The notes under the pieces are model-generated. The model saw only the letters and a list, made by a program, of their open reading frames with translations. It did not search any database and was not told where the DNA came from. The translations under genes and the position numbers were made by a program. A stretch of DNA of 32,163 bases from an uncultured Bacilli bacterium (GTDB lineage: Bacteria > Bacillota_I > Bacilli_A > RF39 > UBA660), in NCBI GenBank assembly GCA_947627675.1, contig CANQWY010000011.1, positions 1 to 32,163 of the forward strand, in the 5' to 3' direction. Shown one piece after another: positions 1 to 7,771 of this stretch (within the stretch, counting starts at the first letter, position 1; each line of letters opens with the position of its first letter).

Positions 1-57
1 ACTTCTAATAATATTAATGAGACTTAATTTAAAAAGATATTTTAGGAGATGATGATT

Positions 58-927
58 GTGAAAAAAAAGGTCTTAGTGAAAAGCTATCCAAGTTTAAGAA
101 ACGATAGTGTATTTAAATACTTATTTAAAAATAAAGAAACAAGAAGTTACTTTGATAAATTAGTATATGAAACAACAAAAATAGATATAAGTCGATATAA
201 ACTAATAGATCAAGAACTAAATAGTGGAAATAAAAAGAAAGATTATAGACTAGATATACTCCTCGAAAAAGAAGATACCATAATAAATATAGAATTAAAC
301 AGTAAATATAACGAATATGTGCAAAATAAAAGTAAAGCCTATATTTATAGAATAGCAGGATATTTATATAATGAAGGAGAACAATATAAAAATAAGAATA
401 TAATTCAAATTAACTATAATTATGCCTTATTAAAAGGAGCAAAAGATGCAATATTAAAGTTTAAATTTAGAGATAAAAAATATAAATATGAAAAAGAAGG
501 AATAACAATATACGATGTATATGTAGAAAATTATAAAGGGATATGCTATAATGGAAATAACTTAAAAGAGACGTTATTATCGGTATTTAATGCCAAAAGT
601 AGAGAAGAACTAATAAGAATAGGAAATAAAAATAAGGAGGTAGAAAAGTTAATGGACAATCTTGAAAAATTATTAACAAGTGAGGAGTTTTACAATTTAT
701 TTGATTATGAAAAAGAAAGAAAAAGAGAGCTTAATTACTACAAAGATAAAGGAATTGAAATAGGCGAAAAACGAGGTGAAAAGCGAGGAATGCGTTTTGG
801 AATTGAAAAAACCAAAAAAGAAAATGCTCTTAATTTATTAAAAGAAGATGTAGATATAAATATAATTTCAAAATGTACAGGCTTAAGTATAAAAGATGTT
901 AATAAACTTAGAAACAGTTTAAATTAA
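58..927 (+). CDS. Rpn-family PD-(D/E)XK nuclease / putative transposase-like protein
   Basis: Resembles the Rpn (recombination-promoting nuclease) / PD-(D/E)XK nuclease family transposase group. Counting from an upstream ATG at 49, the N-terminus has the family opening (SLRNDSVFKYLF). The nuclease core is DYRLDILL (Asp 69) followed by INIELNS (Glu 82); the residue that is usually Gln/Lys two positions after this Glu is Asn here, so activity is uncertain. The C-terminal 70 residues are charged and helical (GEKRGEKRG) and end in an HTH-like stretch (INIISKCTGLSIKDVNKLRN), typical for the family. The SD-like AGGAGATGAT (44-53) fits GTG at 58; ATGs at 49 and 52 lie too close. It stands alone, and a terminator overlaps its 3' end. 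Family members promote RecA-independent recombination and often behave as accessory genes. Fairly sure of family, unsure of role. Confidence 0.8.
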   Translation: MKKKVLVKSYPSLRNDSVFKYLFKNKETRSYFDKLVYETTKIDISRYKLIDQELNSGNKKKDYRLDILLEKEDTIINIELNSKYNEYVQNKSKAYIYRIAGYLYNEGEQYKNKNIIQINYNYALLKGAKDAILKFKFRDKKYKYEKEGITIYDVYVENYKGICYNGNNLKETLLSVFNAKSREELIRIGNKNKEVEKLMDNLEKLLTSEEFYNLFDYEKERKRELNYYKDKGIEIGEKRGEKRGMRFGIEKTKKENALNLLKEDVDINIISKCTGLSIKDVNKLRNSLN

Positions 928-940
928 CATCTTTTTCTTT
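891..940 (+). terminator. Rho-independent terminator overlapping the 3' end of the Rpn-like gene
   Basis: AAAAGATGTTAA (891-902) pairs perfectly with TTAACATCTTTT (924-935), with an inner AAACT/AGTTT pair, followed by a T-rich tract. The left arm and the stop codon are within the coding sequence. Confidence 0.7.
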
Positions 941-994
941 TACTGTTAATAATACAAATTATTTCAATATAAAATAAAGCTAATTTTTTTATCA

Positions 995-1023
995 TTGCAT
1001 TTCATATTAAATTGCTGTAAAAT
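995..1023 (+). promoter_or_regulatory. Sigma-A promoter for the ABC-F gene
   Basis: TTGCAT (995-1000), 17 bp, TAAAAT (1018-1023). The GAGGTGAT SD begins about 12 bp further on, so the leader is short. Confidence 0.65.
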
Positions 1024-1045
1024 TATACATGTTTGAGGTGATAAT

Positions 1046-2635
1046 ATGTTAGAAGTTCGTAATGTAAGTTTAAGATTTGGAACAAGAACACTATTTGAAG
1101 ACGTTAATATTAAATTTCAAGATGGAGCTTGTTATGGTTTAATTGGTGCTAATGGAGCAGGTAAATCAACATTTTTAAAGCTTCTTTCAAAAGAACTAGA
1201 TACTACAACCGGAGAAATATATTTGGAGAAAGGAAAAAGAATCTCATTTTTAAAGCAAGATCATTATATGTATGATGATGTAAGTGTAATTAATACTGTT
1301 TTAATGGGAAATCAAAAGTTATGGGATATAATAGAAGAAAAAAATAGGCTATATAGCCAAACAGAATTCTCTGATAGTGATGGTATTAGACTAGCAGAAC
1401 TTGAAAGTATATTTATTGATATGGATGGTTGGAATCAGGAATCTAATGCAGCAACTTTATTAAACAATTTAGGTGTTTTAGAATCTTTACACTATAGTTT
1501 GATGAAAGACATTCCTGTAAAATTAAGAGTAAAAGTTCTTTTAGCACAAGCATTGTTTGGAAATCCAGATGTGCTATTATTAGATGAACCAACTAACAGT
1601 CTTGATATAGATGCTATAAATTGGTTAGAAGAATTTTTAATAAATTTTCCTAATACTGTTATAGTTGTATCACATGATAGATATTTTTTAAATAAAGTGT
1701 GTACACATATTGCAGATATAGATTATGGAAAAATAAAATTATATGTTGGTAATTATGATTTTTGGTATGAATCAAGTGAACTTTTACAAAAACAAATAAA
1801 AGAATCAAATAAGAAAAAAGAAGAAAAAATAAAAGAGCTTCAAGATTTTATTGCTAGATTTTCTGCTAATGCTTCTAAATCAAAGCAAGCAACTTCCCGT
1901 AAGAAAATGCTTGAAAATATCGAACTTGAAACATTAACCCCTTCTTCAAGAAAATACCCATTTATTGAGTTTAAAATAGAAGAAAATCATAGTAAAGAAA
2001 TATTAACTGTGGGTAAACTAACAAAAAAAATAGGTGATAAAGTAATTTTTGATAAAATAAGTTTTACAGTAAGAAGTGGAGATAAGATAAATATAATATG
2101 TGATGATGATACAAAAAAAACTTGTTTATTTAATATATTAATGGGACTTGATAAAGATTACTCAGGTGAAGTAATATGGGGAAAAACGATAAAACCATCA
2201 TACTTACCACAAGATAATACAAATTATTTTAATGATGAAAATAAAAATATAATAGAATGGATAGGCCAATTTTATGATATCAAGGATGAAACTGTTCTTA
2301 GAAGTTTTTTAGGTAGAATGTTATTTTCTAAAGATGACGTATTTAAAAAAGTAAATGTATTATCAGGAGGAGAAAAGGCTCGTTGTATGATATCTAAAAT
2401 GATGCTTGAAAAACCAAATTTTTTATTACTTGATGAGCCTACTAATCATTTAGATCTTGAAAGTATTACTTCTTTAAACAAAAGTTTAGTTAATTTCACA
2501 GGAGAATTAATTTTTACTAGTCGTGATCATGAACTTAATAGTACTGTATCAAATAGAATAATTAAAATTGAAGAAAATGGTAAAATTACTGATAGGTATT
2601 TATCATATGATGAATTTTTAGAAAAAGTAAATTAA
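1046..2635 (+). CDS. YbiT-type ABC-F ATPase with a degenerate second nucleotide site
   Basis: Cytosolic ABC-F protein, 529 aa, with two ATPase domains joined by a charged linker (about 245-310) that carries the YbiT-like run FSANASKSKQATSRKK. Members act on the ribosome. Domain 1 has Walker A GANGAGKST (about 35-43), Walker B LLLDEPTNSLD and switch SHDRYF. Its signature is replaced by IPVKLRVK, which is normal for YbiT relatives. Domain 2 keeps LSGGEKARC and LLLDEPTNHLD, but its Walker A reads ICDDDTKKTC instead of GxNGxGKST, and the switch is SRDHE instead of SHDRE. One composite ATP site therefore looks intact and the other dead. No membrane segments. Start ATG follows GAGGTGAT by 3 nt. Housekeeping translation factor versus antibiotic-resistance type cannot be settled, though YbiT likeness favours the former. 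Confidence 0.9.
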   Translation: MLEVRNVSLRFGTRTLFEDVNIKFQDGACYGLIGANGAGKSTFLKLLSKELDTTTGEIYLEKGKRISFLKQDHYMYDDVSVINTVLMGNQKLWDIIEEKNRLYSQTEFSDSDGIRLAELESIFIDMDGWNQESNAATLLNNLGVLESLHYSLMKDIPVKLRVKVLLAQALFGNPDVLLLDEPTNSLDIDAINWLEEFLINFPNTVIVVSHDRYFLNKVCTHIADIDYGKIKLYVGNYDFWYESSELLQKQIKESNKKKEEKIKELQDFIARFSANASKSKQATSRKKMLENIELETLTPSSRKYPFIEFKIEENHSKEILTVGKLTKKIGDKVIFDKISFTVRSGDKINIICDDDTKKTCLFNILMGLDKDYSGEVIWGKTIKPSYLPQDNTNYFNDENKNIIEWIGQFYDIKDETVLRSFLGRMLFSKDDVFKKVNVLSGGEKARCMISKMMLEKPNFLLLDEPTNHLDLESITSLNKSLVNFTGELIFTSRDHELNSTVSNRIIKIEENGKITDRYLSYDEFLEKVN

Positions 2636-2688
2636 AAGAAAAATGATATGCTTTGAGCAGAAATATTTACCTATTTGTCAACAATCTG

Positions 2689-2722
2689 AAAACATTCATT
2701 GTTATATTAATGAATGTTTTTT
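2689..2722 (+). terminator. Terminator of the ABC-F gene
   Basis: AAAACATTCATT (2689-2700), 8-nt loop, AATGAATGTTTT (2709-2720), then more T. It is symmetric enough to also serve the convergent minus-strand operon. A second inverted repeat (ATTCATAAA/TTTATGAAT, 2756-2777) lies nearer that operon but lacks a T-tract on the minus strand. Confidence 0.75.
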
Positions 2723-2801
2723 ACAATAATACATGTTATGAAATTTTATTTTTACATTCATAAAAAAATTTATGAATATCTTTTTATATAAATTTTAATT
2801 T

Positions 2802-3746
2802 TTATCTAACTTTTATTTCACCTTTCTCACATCTATTTCCCCAACTGTCAATCATTTTTTTATCTTTTTTAACCATTATTATTTCACAATTATTAGGACA
2901 TCTATTACAATTAGCAGAGGAAGTTTCAAAATTAAAGTTATTTAAATCAAAATTATAATCTTTTTCCTGTTCTCTTTTAGATAAAATAGCAACCCCTAAT
3001 GCTCCCATTAAATGTCCATTATCCAGTGTCTTTACTTCTTTTTTTAATATATTTTCAAAAGCCTTTTTAACTCCTATATTTTTAGAGACGCCACCTTGAA
3101 AAACAATAGGTTCATTTATTTTTTTACCCTTAGCAACGTTATTTAAATAATTAAGAGCAACACTATTACAAAGGCCAGCAATTATATCCTCTTTTTTATA
3201 TCCTATTTGGGCTTTATGTACCAAATCACTTTCAGCAAAAACAGTACATCTTGCTGCTAAAAGAGCGGGTTTTTTGCTTTTTAGAGCAATATTTCCAAAA
3301 TCTTCGACATTTACGCCTAAGCGATTAGCTTGGCTTGATAAAAAAGAGCCTGTTCCAGCAGCACATAAAGTATTCATTGCATAATCTGTTACAATTCCAT
3401 CATCAAGTAAAATAATTTTAGAATCTTGTCCTCCAATTTCGATAATTGTTCTAACATTTTTTTCATAGGTGCTTGTTCCAATAGCATGGGCAGTAATTTC
3501 ATTTTTTATAACAGAAGCATTTAAAATACTACCAATTAATTTCCTTGCTGAACCAGTAGTTCCTACACCAACAATTTTATATTCTTCATCAATATCGAGT
3601 ATTTTATCTAAAACTTTTTTGACTGCTTTAATAGGATTACCTTCAGTCCATAAATAGCAACTACTAATTATTTTATTATTACTATCTATAACTACACCTT
3701 TAGTTGAAATGGAACCTATATCTACTCCTAAATATGCTTTTTTCAT
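2802..3746 (-). CDS. CoA-substrate enzyme activase (BadF/HgdC-type ATPase)
   Basis: ASKHA-fold ATPase of the BadF/BadG/HgdC family, which drives ATP-dependent electron transfer to 2-hydroxyacyl-CoA dehydratases or related reductases. Visible are the phosphate loops GVDIGSISTKG (residues 7-17) and IGGQDSK, and the two cysteines expected to hold the bridging [4Fe-4S] cluster of the homodimer, Cys128 (LCAAGTGSFL) and Cys167 (ARCTVFAESD). A further C-terminal cysteine cluster (CNRCPNNC, then GNRC) suggests a second metal or Fe-S site, as in the activase half of the large fused proteins. ATG follows AAAGGAG. Its start overlaps the preceding stop by 4 nt, so it is the last gene of a three-gene operon. 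No dehydratase subunits are in the window, so the partner is unknown. Confidence 0.9.
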   Translation of the reverse strand: MKKAYLGVDIGSISTKGVVIDSNNKIISSCYLWTEGNPIKAVKKVLDKILDIDEEYKIVGVGTTGSARKLIGSILNASVIKNEITAHAIGTSTYEKNVRTIIEIGGQDSKIILLDDGIVTDYAMNTLCAAGTGSFLSSQANRLGVNVEDFGNIALKSKKPALLAARCTVFAESDLVHKAQIGYKKEDIIAGLCNSVALNYLNNVAKGKKINEPIVFQGGVSKNIGVKKAFENILKKEVKTLDNGHLMGALGVAILSKREQEKDYNFDLNNFNFETSSANCNRCPNNCEIIMVKKDKKMIDSWGNRCEKGEIKVR

Positions 3747-4807
3747 TTTTTCTCCTTTCTATACTTTAATAAATCAAAAAATGCTTCTAGTCTTGTATCA
3801 ACGCCGCCATCTTCAACTTCAGTATCAAAACTAAAGAAAATAACAGGCATATTATAGTCACGGCAAACATTTTTAATAATTGGAATAGCTCCAATTTCTG
3901 GTGTACATCCAAAAGGCTTAGTATGGATTATACCATCATATTTTTTATTTATTAAATAAATACTTCTATATACATTATCAAGACCATCTGCTCCAAGAGA
4001 ATATTTACAATATTTTTTAGTTTTTCTCAACATTTTCTTTTTATAGAAAATCTTTTGCCATAATAAATAACTAAGATTAGTAAACCTTTTAATTTCAATA
4101 TTATTATTTGCAAGTTTTTTTTCTAAATTATATGTGCTAGATCCTTCCATTGCAGTATATAGTTCACCAATAATTCCAATTTTTATAGGATTATTTTTAA
4201 TCGTCTCTAGATTTTTAAATTTCTTTTTATATTTAAAATACATTTTAGTAAGATGAAAATAACCTCTACATTTTGAAAAATCATCAAGCATTTCTTTTTT
4301 TAGATCAATAAAACTATTTTTCTTTTTTTCAAAGCCAATATTCTCTCTAATAAAAGAGTCTATTTTATCCATATAATAAATCATTAAAATACTAAGAATT
4401 CCATAATATAAAAATGTTTTATATTTTAATCTGGGATTTAAATCTTTAAATATTTTGTAAACCTCTTTTAAATAAATTCTATCTTTAGTAGTAAGCTTTA
4501 TAAATTTGAAATCGTATCCTAAATCTCTTAAAATTTTTTCTTGTATCTCTGCATAATATCTATATCTACAACCACCACCTGCCTGAAATAATATATTGCA
4601 CCCATTTTCAAGAGCTTCTATAAAATTACCTAAATTATATTTAAATGGAACGCATACATCACTAGGTGAATATTTGCTACCAAGCTCTATCGTTTTTTTT
4701 GTAATAGGAGGGGCCTCTTTTACTTCAATATCACATAAATTACTAATAAAATATTTAATAGGAATATAATAATCTGCTAAGTGTGGAAAACTAATTACAT
4801 TTTTCAT
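3743..4807 (-). CDS. CoA-activase-associated protein (DUF2229/HgdB-like, second half)
   Basis: Matches what I know of CoA protein activases: SFPHLADYYIPIKY near the N-terminus, PPITKKTIELGSKYSPSDVC (residues 38-57), CVPFKYNLGNFIEALENG, QAGGGCRYRYYAEIQ, and near the C-terminus GCTPEIGAIPI and FSFDTEVEDGGVDTRLEAF. This fold corresponds to the HgdB/D-component-like half of the roughly 1,400-residue activase/DUF2229 fusions of other anaerobes; here it is a separate gene. The conserved cysteines (Cys in SDVCVP, GGGC, GCTPE) are candidates for Fe-S ligands. ATG at 4807 follows AAGGTGA; it overlaps the upstream gene by 17 bp and the downstream one by 4 bp, implying translational coupling. Cytosolic; substrate unknown. 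Confidence 0.85.
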   Translation of the reverse strand: MKNVISFPHLADYYIPIKYFISNLCDIEVKEAPPITKKTIELGSKYSPSDVCVPFKYNLGNFIEALENGCNILFQAGGGCRYRYYAEIQEKILRDLGYDFKFIKLTTKDRIYLKEVYKIFKDLNPRLKYKTFLYYGILSILMIYYMDKIDSFIRENIGFEKKKNSFIDLKKEMLDDFSKCRGYFHLTKMYFKYKKKFKNLETIKNNPIKIGIIGELYTAMEGSSTYNLEKKLANNNIEIKRFTNLSYLLWQKIFYKKKMLRKTKKYCKYSLGADGLDNVYRSIYLINKKYDGIIHTKPFGCTPEIGAIPIIKNVCRDYNMPVIFFSFDTEVEDGGVDTRLEAFFDLLKYRKEKK

Positions 4808-5696
4808 TTTTCACCTTCAAAATATCGAAGAAAGCATCAAGTCTAGTTATAATTCCTGTATTTGAAAAGCTTTCTTTAGTTATATTTAAAATAGGAATCT
4901 TAATTTTCCTTTTAATAAGCTCATTACTAAGAGAATCAGGACCGCAAGGAAAAGTAGATAAAAGAATGATTCCGTCTACTTTATCTTTATAATAGTTAAC
5001 AGATGCTACTACTTTTTTACTATGAGTCCAATGGATATCTGTTGAAAGTTTGCTACATTCTCTATCTACTAAACCATCTTCTAATAAATCAGAATAAATT
5101 ATTTCAAAATTTTCTTTTTCTAGATAATTTCTTATATCTTTTCCTACTATTTCATCATATAAATTATATGGATGACCTGCAAATAATATTTTAAGCTTAT
5201 TACTTTTTAATTTTCTTTTTTGCTCTTCATATTTTTTTTGTAAAAAAAGTCTTTTTTTATTTTTAGAATAGCAATATGCATTATAACTATCGATATAACT
5301 AATTCCAAGTTCTTTTCCAAGCTTAGTATAAGCTAGTATCTCTATTTCTTTTTCTGTCAAGTCTATATTATAATTTAATAATTTTATATTAGGAAATAAA
5401 TTTTTTGTAACATCATATAAAGAATTAAAATTAGTACATACTTGTTCCCCTTTTTTTATAGAGTATAGTCTAGGTACTAAAATATAATCACATCTGTTTA
5501 TTAAATTTTTTACTTGTCCTAAGAAAATCTTCATTGATAGGCATGCTTCACTATCTGCTAAATTTTCACCAATTGTTATAGTTTCTTTGTTAGTCTTATC
5601 ACTTAAAATTATATCGATGTTTAATTTTTCAAAAAAATATTTCCACATTATTCCATCATAATAATAAAGAAGTGCACGAGGTACTCCTATTTTCAT
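4791..5696 (-). CDS. CoA-activase-associated protein (DUF2229, first half)
   Basis: Begins with the DUF2229 signature MKIGVPRALLYYYDGIMWKY and continues with DSEACLSMKIFLGQV (conserved Cys) and DYILVPRLYSIKKGEQVCTNF. The C-terminal half carries KILFAGHPYNLYDE, LSTFPCGPDSLSNEL and NTGIITRLDAFFDIL. It pairs with the next gene as two separately encoded pieces of the large DUF2229 activase. I place the start at ATG 5696, which gives the canonical MKIGVPRALL opening and is preceded by AAAGGAATGAT; an in-frame ATG 21 nt upstream contains that SD. First gene of the three-gene minus-strand operon. No clear promoter was recognised, but a perfect 10-bp inverted repeat lies in the leader. Exact partner and substrate are not visible. 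Confidence 0.85.
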   Translation of the reverse strand: MKIGVPRALLYYYDGIMWKYFFEKLNIDIILSDKTNKETITIGENLADSEACLSMKIFLGQVKNLINRCDYILVPRLYSIKKGEQVCTNFNSLYDVTKNLFPNIKLLNYNIDLTEKEIEILAYTKLGKELGISYIDSYNAYCYSKNKKRLFLQKKYEEQKRKLKSNKLKILFAGHPYNLYDEIVGKDIRNYLEKENFEIIYSDLLEDGLVDRECSKLSTDIHWTHSKKVVASVNYYKDKVDGIILLSTFPCGPDSLSNELIKRKIKIPILNITKESFSNTGIITRLDAFFDILKVKNEKCN

Positions 5697-5739
5697 AAAA
5701 AGCATCATTCCTTTCATTTTTGCTCAGGGCAACATGGCA

Positions 5740-5763
5740 ATGAAAAATATTATTATTTTTCAT
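5740..5763. repeat. Perfect inverted repeat between divergent genes
   Basis: ATGAAAAATA (5740-5749), 4-nt spacer, TATTTTTCAT (5754-5763), about 45 bp upstream of the DUF2229 start and about 100 bp upstream of the nuclease gene. Either an operator or an AT-only leader hairpin; no protein is identified for it. Confidence 0.5.
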
Positions 5764-5859
5764 GTTACTTTTCCTTCTCATTAAAAAATATGTCTTAAAT
5801 TTTAAATAATACATTTTCTTTATCGACAATTTTTTATATAATTATAATGGGTGATGATA

Positions 5860-6480
5860 ATGAAAAAGATAATATATGTATTTATTTTTATGGTATTTTT
5901 TCTACCTAGTTTTGTTTATGCTGATGATGAAAAGATTGAAGTCACATTTTCAAAATGTGTTGATGGAGATACAGCAAAATTTAAAATTAATGATGAAATA
6001 AAATCTGTTAGATTTTTAGCAATTGATACTCCAGAGACTGTTCATCCAACAAAAAAAGAAGAAAAATTTGGTAAAGAAGCCAGTAATTATACTTGTGATA
6101 AATTAAAAAATGCCAAAAAAATTGTAATAGAGTATGATGAAAATTCTACTAAAACGGATAAATATGATAGAGTTCTTGCTTGGGTATTTGTAGATGATAT
6201 TTTATTACAAGAAAAACTTATTGAAAATGGTTATGCAAAACTTGCTTATTTATATGGTGATTATAAATATGTAGATAAGTTAAAAATAAAAGAGGAAACA
6301 GCAAAAAATAATAGAATTGGTATTTGGCAAGAAACGGATGATAAATCAAATAGTAAAGTAGAAGATAGTAATGGTGATTATAATAAAATTAAAAAAATTA
6401 TTGGTAATCAAGATGAAATATATAAAAAATTAGTGAAAATAGCAAAAAAAGTATTAAAAAAATTAGAAAATATGTTATAA
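5860..6480 (+). CDS. Secreted thermonuclease (staphylococcal nuclease-like)
   Basis: Hydrolyses DNA/RNA phosphodiesters outside the cell. The signal peptide is MKKIIYVFIFMVFFLPSFVYA with cleavage probably after Ala21. The SNase domain follows: VDGDTAKF (calcium-binding Asp), VRFLAIDTPE (equivalents of Arg35, Asp40, Thr41, Glu43) and YDRVLAWVF (Arg87 equivalent); all catalytic residues of the staphylococcal enzyme are in place. The last 60 residues are a lysine-rich, helical tail of unknown role. In-frame GTG 5851 and ATG 5854 exist, but GGGTGAT (5849-5855) is the SD, which puts the start at ATG 5860. First gene of a short operon: 26 nt to the thioredoxin-like gene, 9 nt to the PH-domain gene. 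Confidence 0.9.
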   Translation: MKKIIYVFIFMVFFLPSFVYADDEKIEVTFSKCVDGDTAKFKINDEIKSVRFLAIDTPETVHPTKKEEKFGKEASNYTCDKLKNAKKIVIEYDENSTKTDKYDRVLAWVFVDDILLQEKLIENGYAKLAYLYGDYKYVDKLKIKEETAKNNRIGIWQETDDKSNSKVEDSNGDYNKIKKIIGNQDEIYKKLVKIAKKVLKKLENML

Positions 6481-6506
6481 TCTCTAATAGAGAAAGGAGT
6501 ATTTCT

Positions 6507-7262
6507 ATGGCAAATACAAAAAAAGAGTCTGAAGACAAGACAACAACTAAAAAAAATAGTACAAAAACTGCTAGTAAAAGTAGTTCGACAAAAAAAGCTT
6601 CATCTAGTAGTAAAAAAGTTACAACTGCATCAAAAACAAAATCTGTCTCTTCAAGTAAAAAAAATGAGCCTAAAGTAGTTAAAGAAGAAAAGGTAGTTAA
6701 AAAGGAAGAGATTAAAAAAGAAAATAAAAACACTGATATATCTAAAAAAGTTATTTTAATAGTAATATTATTAGCATTCTTTATTTTAGTATTTTATTTA
6801 AGTACATTATCAGGTAAAGGAGAGTATTCTAAGACATCTACTGATGAAAATTCTTCATCAACTGTTGATGTTGGAAGTGAATCAGAAAATATTACTGAAG
6901 ATGAAATGGGTGAATTGACATCTATTAGTATTGATGAATATTTAGATTTAAAAGAATCAAATGAAAAATATTCAATAATATATATTGGAAGACCTACTTG
7001 TTCACATTGCCAAGTACAATTACCAATTATGAGATATATGGTATATAAATACGGTGTTACAGTTAATTATTTGAATACTGATACTTTAGATGATGATGGT
7101 ATTAGTAAGTTACAATCATCTGATGAATATTTCAATGAAGGTTGGGGCACACCTTTGATATTAGTAGTTAAAGGTGATAAGCTTGTAGATATGTCTGAAG
7201 GAGAAACAAGTATTGAATCTTTAACAGAAATGTTTAAAAAATACAATCTAATTAGTGAATAG
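6507..7262 (+). CDS. Membrane-anchored thioredoxin-like protein with Lys/Ser/Thr-rich cytoplasmic tail
   Basis: Residues 1-80 are almost entirely Lys, Ser, Thr and Glu (cytoplasmic, disordered). Residues 81-101 form one transmembrane helix. Residues 102-135 are an acidic/Ser linker and 136-251 a thioredoxin-like domain on the outer face. The active site is CSHC (165-168) after RPT, and the cis-proline loop is GWGTPLIL (213-219, Thr-Pro 215-216). This resembles extracytoplasmic thiol-disulfide proteins (PedC/bacteriocin-accessory type). Its neighbours, a secreted nuclease and a PH-domain protein, suggest envelope work; the nuclease has few cysteines, so it is not an obvious substrate. The start ATG follows GAAAGGAG. 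The repetitive basic tail is unusual for a thioredoxin-like protein. Confidence 0.85.
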   Translation: MANTKKESEDKTTTKKNSTKTASKSSSTKKASSSSKKVTTASKTKSVSSSKKNEPKVVKEEKVVKKEEIKKENKNTDISKKVILIVILLAFFILVFYLSTLSGKGEYSKTSTDENSSSTVDVGSESENITEDEMGELTSISIDEYLDLKESNEKYSIIYIGRPTCSHCQVQLPIMRYMVYKYGVTVNYLNTDTLDDDGISKLQSSDEYFNEGWGTPLILVVKGDKLVDMSEGETSIESLTEMFKKYNLISE

Positions 7263-7271
7263 GAGATAAGT

Positions 7272-7715
7272 ATGGCAAATATTTATGAAATGGTTGCGGA
7301 TTTTAAAAGAAAGTATCCATTAACTATTGGATGGCGTTATATAAAAAATGCAAGTATTATAGAAAAACACTTGAATCCCGGTGAAGAGGTTAAGTATGCT
7401 TTCATAGCTCAAAAAAACGACAATCTTCTAAGTATTTTTGAAAGTGCTGTAGTTGCTCTTACAAGTGAAAGAATTCTTATTGGTAGAAAAAGAGTAGTAA
7501 TAGGTTATTTTTTAGATTCAATTACACCAGATTTATTTAATGATTTAAAGGTTACTGGTGGTATAATCTGGGGAAAAGTTCACATTGATACAGTAAAAGA
7601 ATTTATTACATTATCAAATATTTCAAATGATGCTTTGCCAGAAATTGAATCTGAAATATCATCTTATATGATAGAACAAAAAAAGAAATATCATATGGAA
7701 AATAACGATGATTAG
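7272..7715 (+). CDS. Small bacterial PH-domain-like protein
   Basis: 147 aa, no signal peptide and no membrane helix. The centre reads LNPGEEVKYAFIAQ... VVALTSERILIGRKR, the usual pattern of bacterial PH (bPH) domains, where LTxxRLI forms a beta strand after the ligand-facing loop. A short helical extension follows (SSYMIEQKKKYHMEN). Cytosolic; ligand unknown. It lies 9 nt behind the thioredoxin-like gene with its own GGAGAT SD, so it is the third gene of the operon. A long hairpin terminator follows. Family assignment rests on pattern only. Confidence 0.65.
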   Translation: MANIYEMVADFKRKYPLTIGWRYIKNASIIEKHLNPGEEVKYAFIAQKNDNLLSIFESAVVALTSERILIGRKRVVIGYFLDSITPDLFNDLKVTGGIIWGKVHIDTVKEFITLSNISNDALPEIESEISSYMIEQKKKYHMENNDD

Positions 7716-7729
7716 TTAGTAATAACATA

Positions 7730-7771
7730 AATTCCTTCTAATTTCATATATTATAATTAGGAGGGATTTTT
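7730..7771 (+). terminator. Terminator hairpin whose 3' arm is the SD of the next gene
   Basis: AATTCCTTCTAATT (7730-7743) pairs with AATTAGGAGGGATT (7755-7768): 14 pairs including two G-U, 11-nt loop, then a run of T. The 3' arm contains the AGGAGGG that serves the GTG start at 7772, so transcription end and translation start of the LysM gene share the same bases. Confidence 0.65.

Noticed and set aside
5823-5848. Promoter TCGACA ... TATAAT upstream of the thermonuclease
   Set aside because: Spacing is only 14 bp and the -10 would abut the SD; not convincing.
6398-6733. 111-codon open frame on the minus strand with Phe/Leu/Ser-rich product
   Set aside because: It is the complement of the Lys/Ser/Thr-rich 5' part of the thioredoxin-like gene; composition is explained by that gene and there is no SD.
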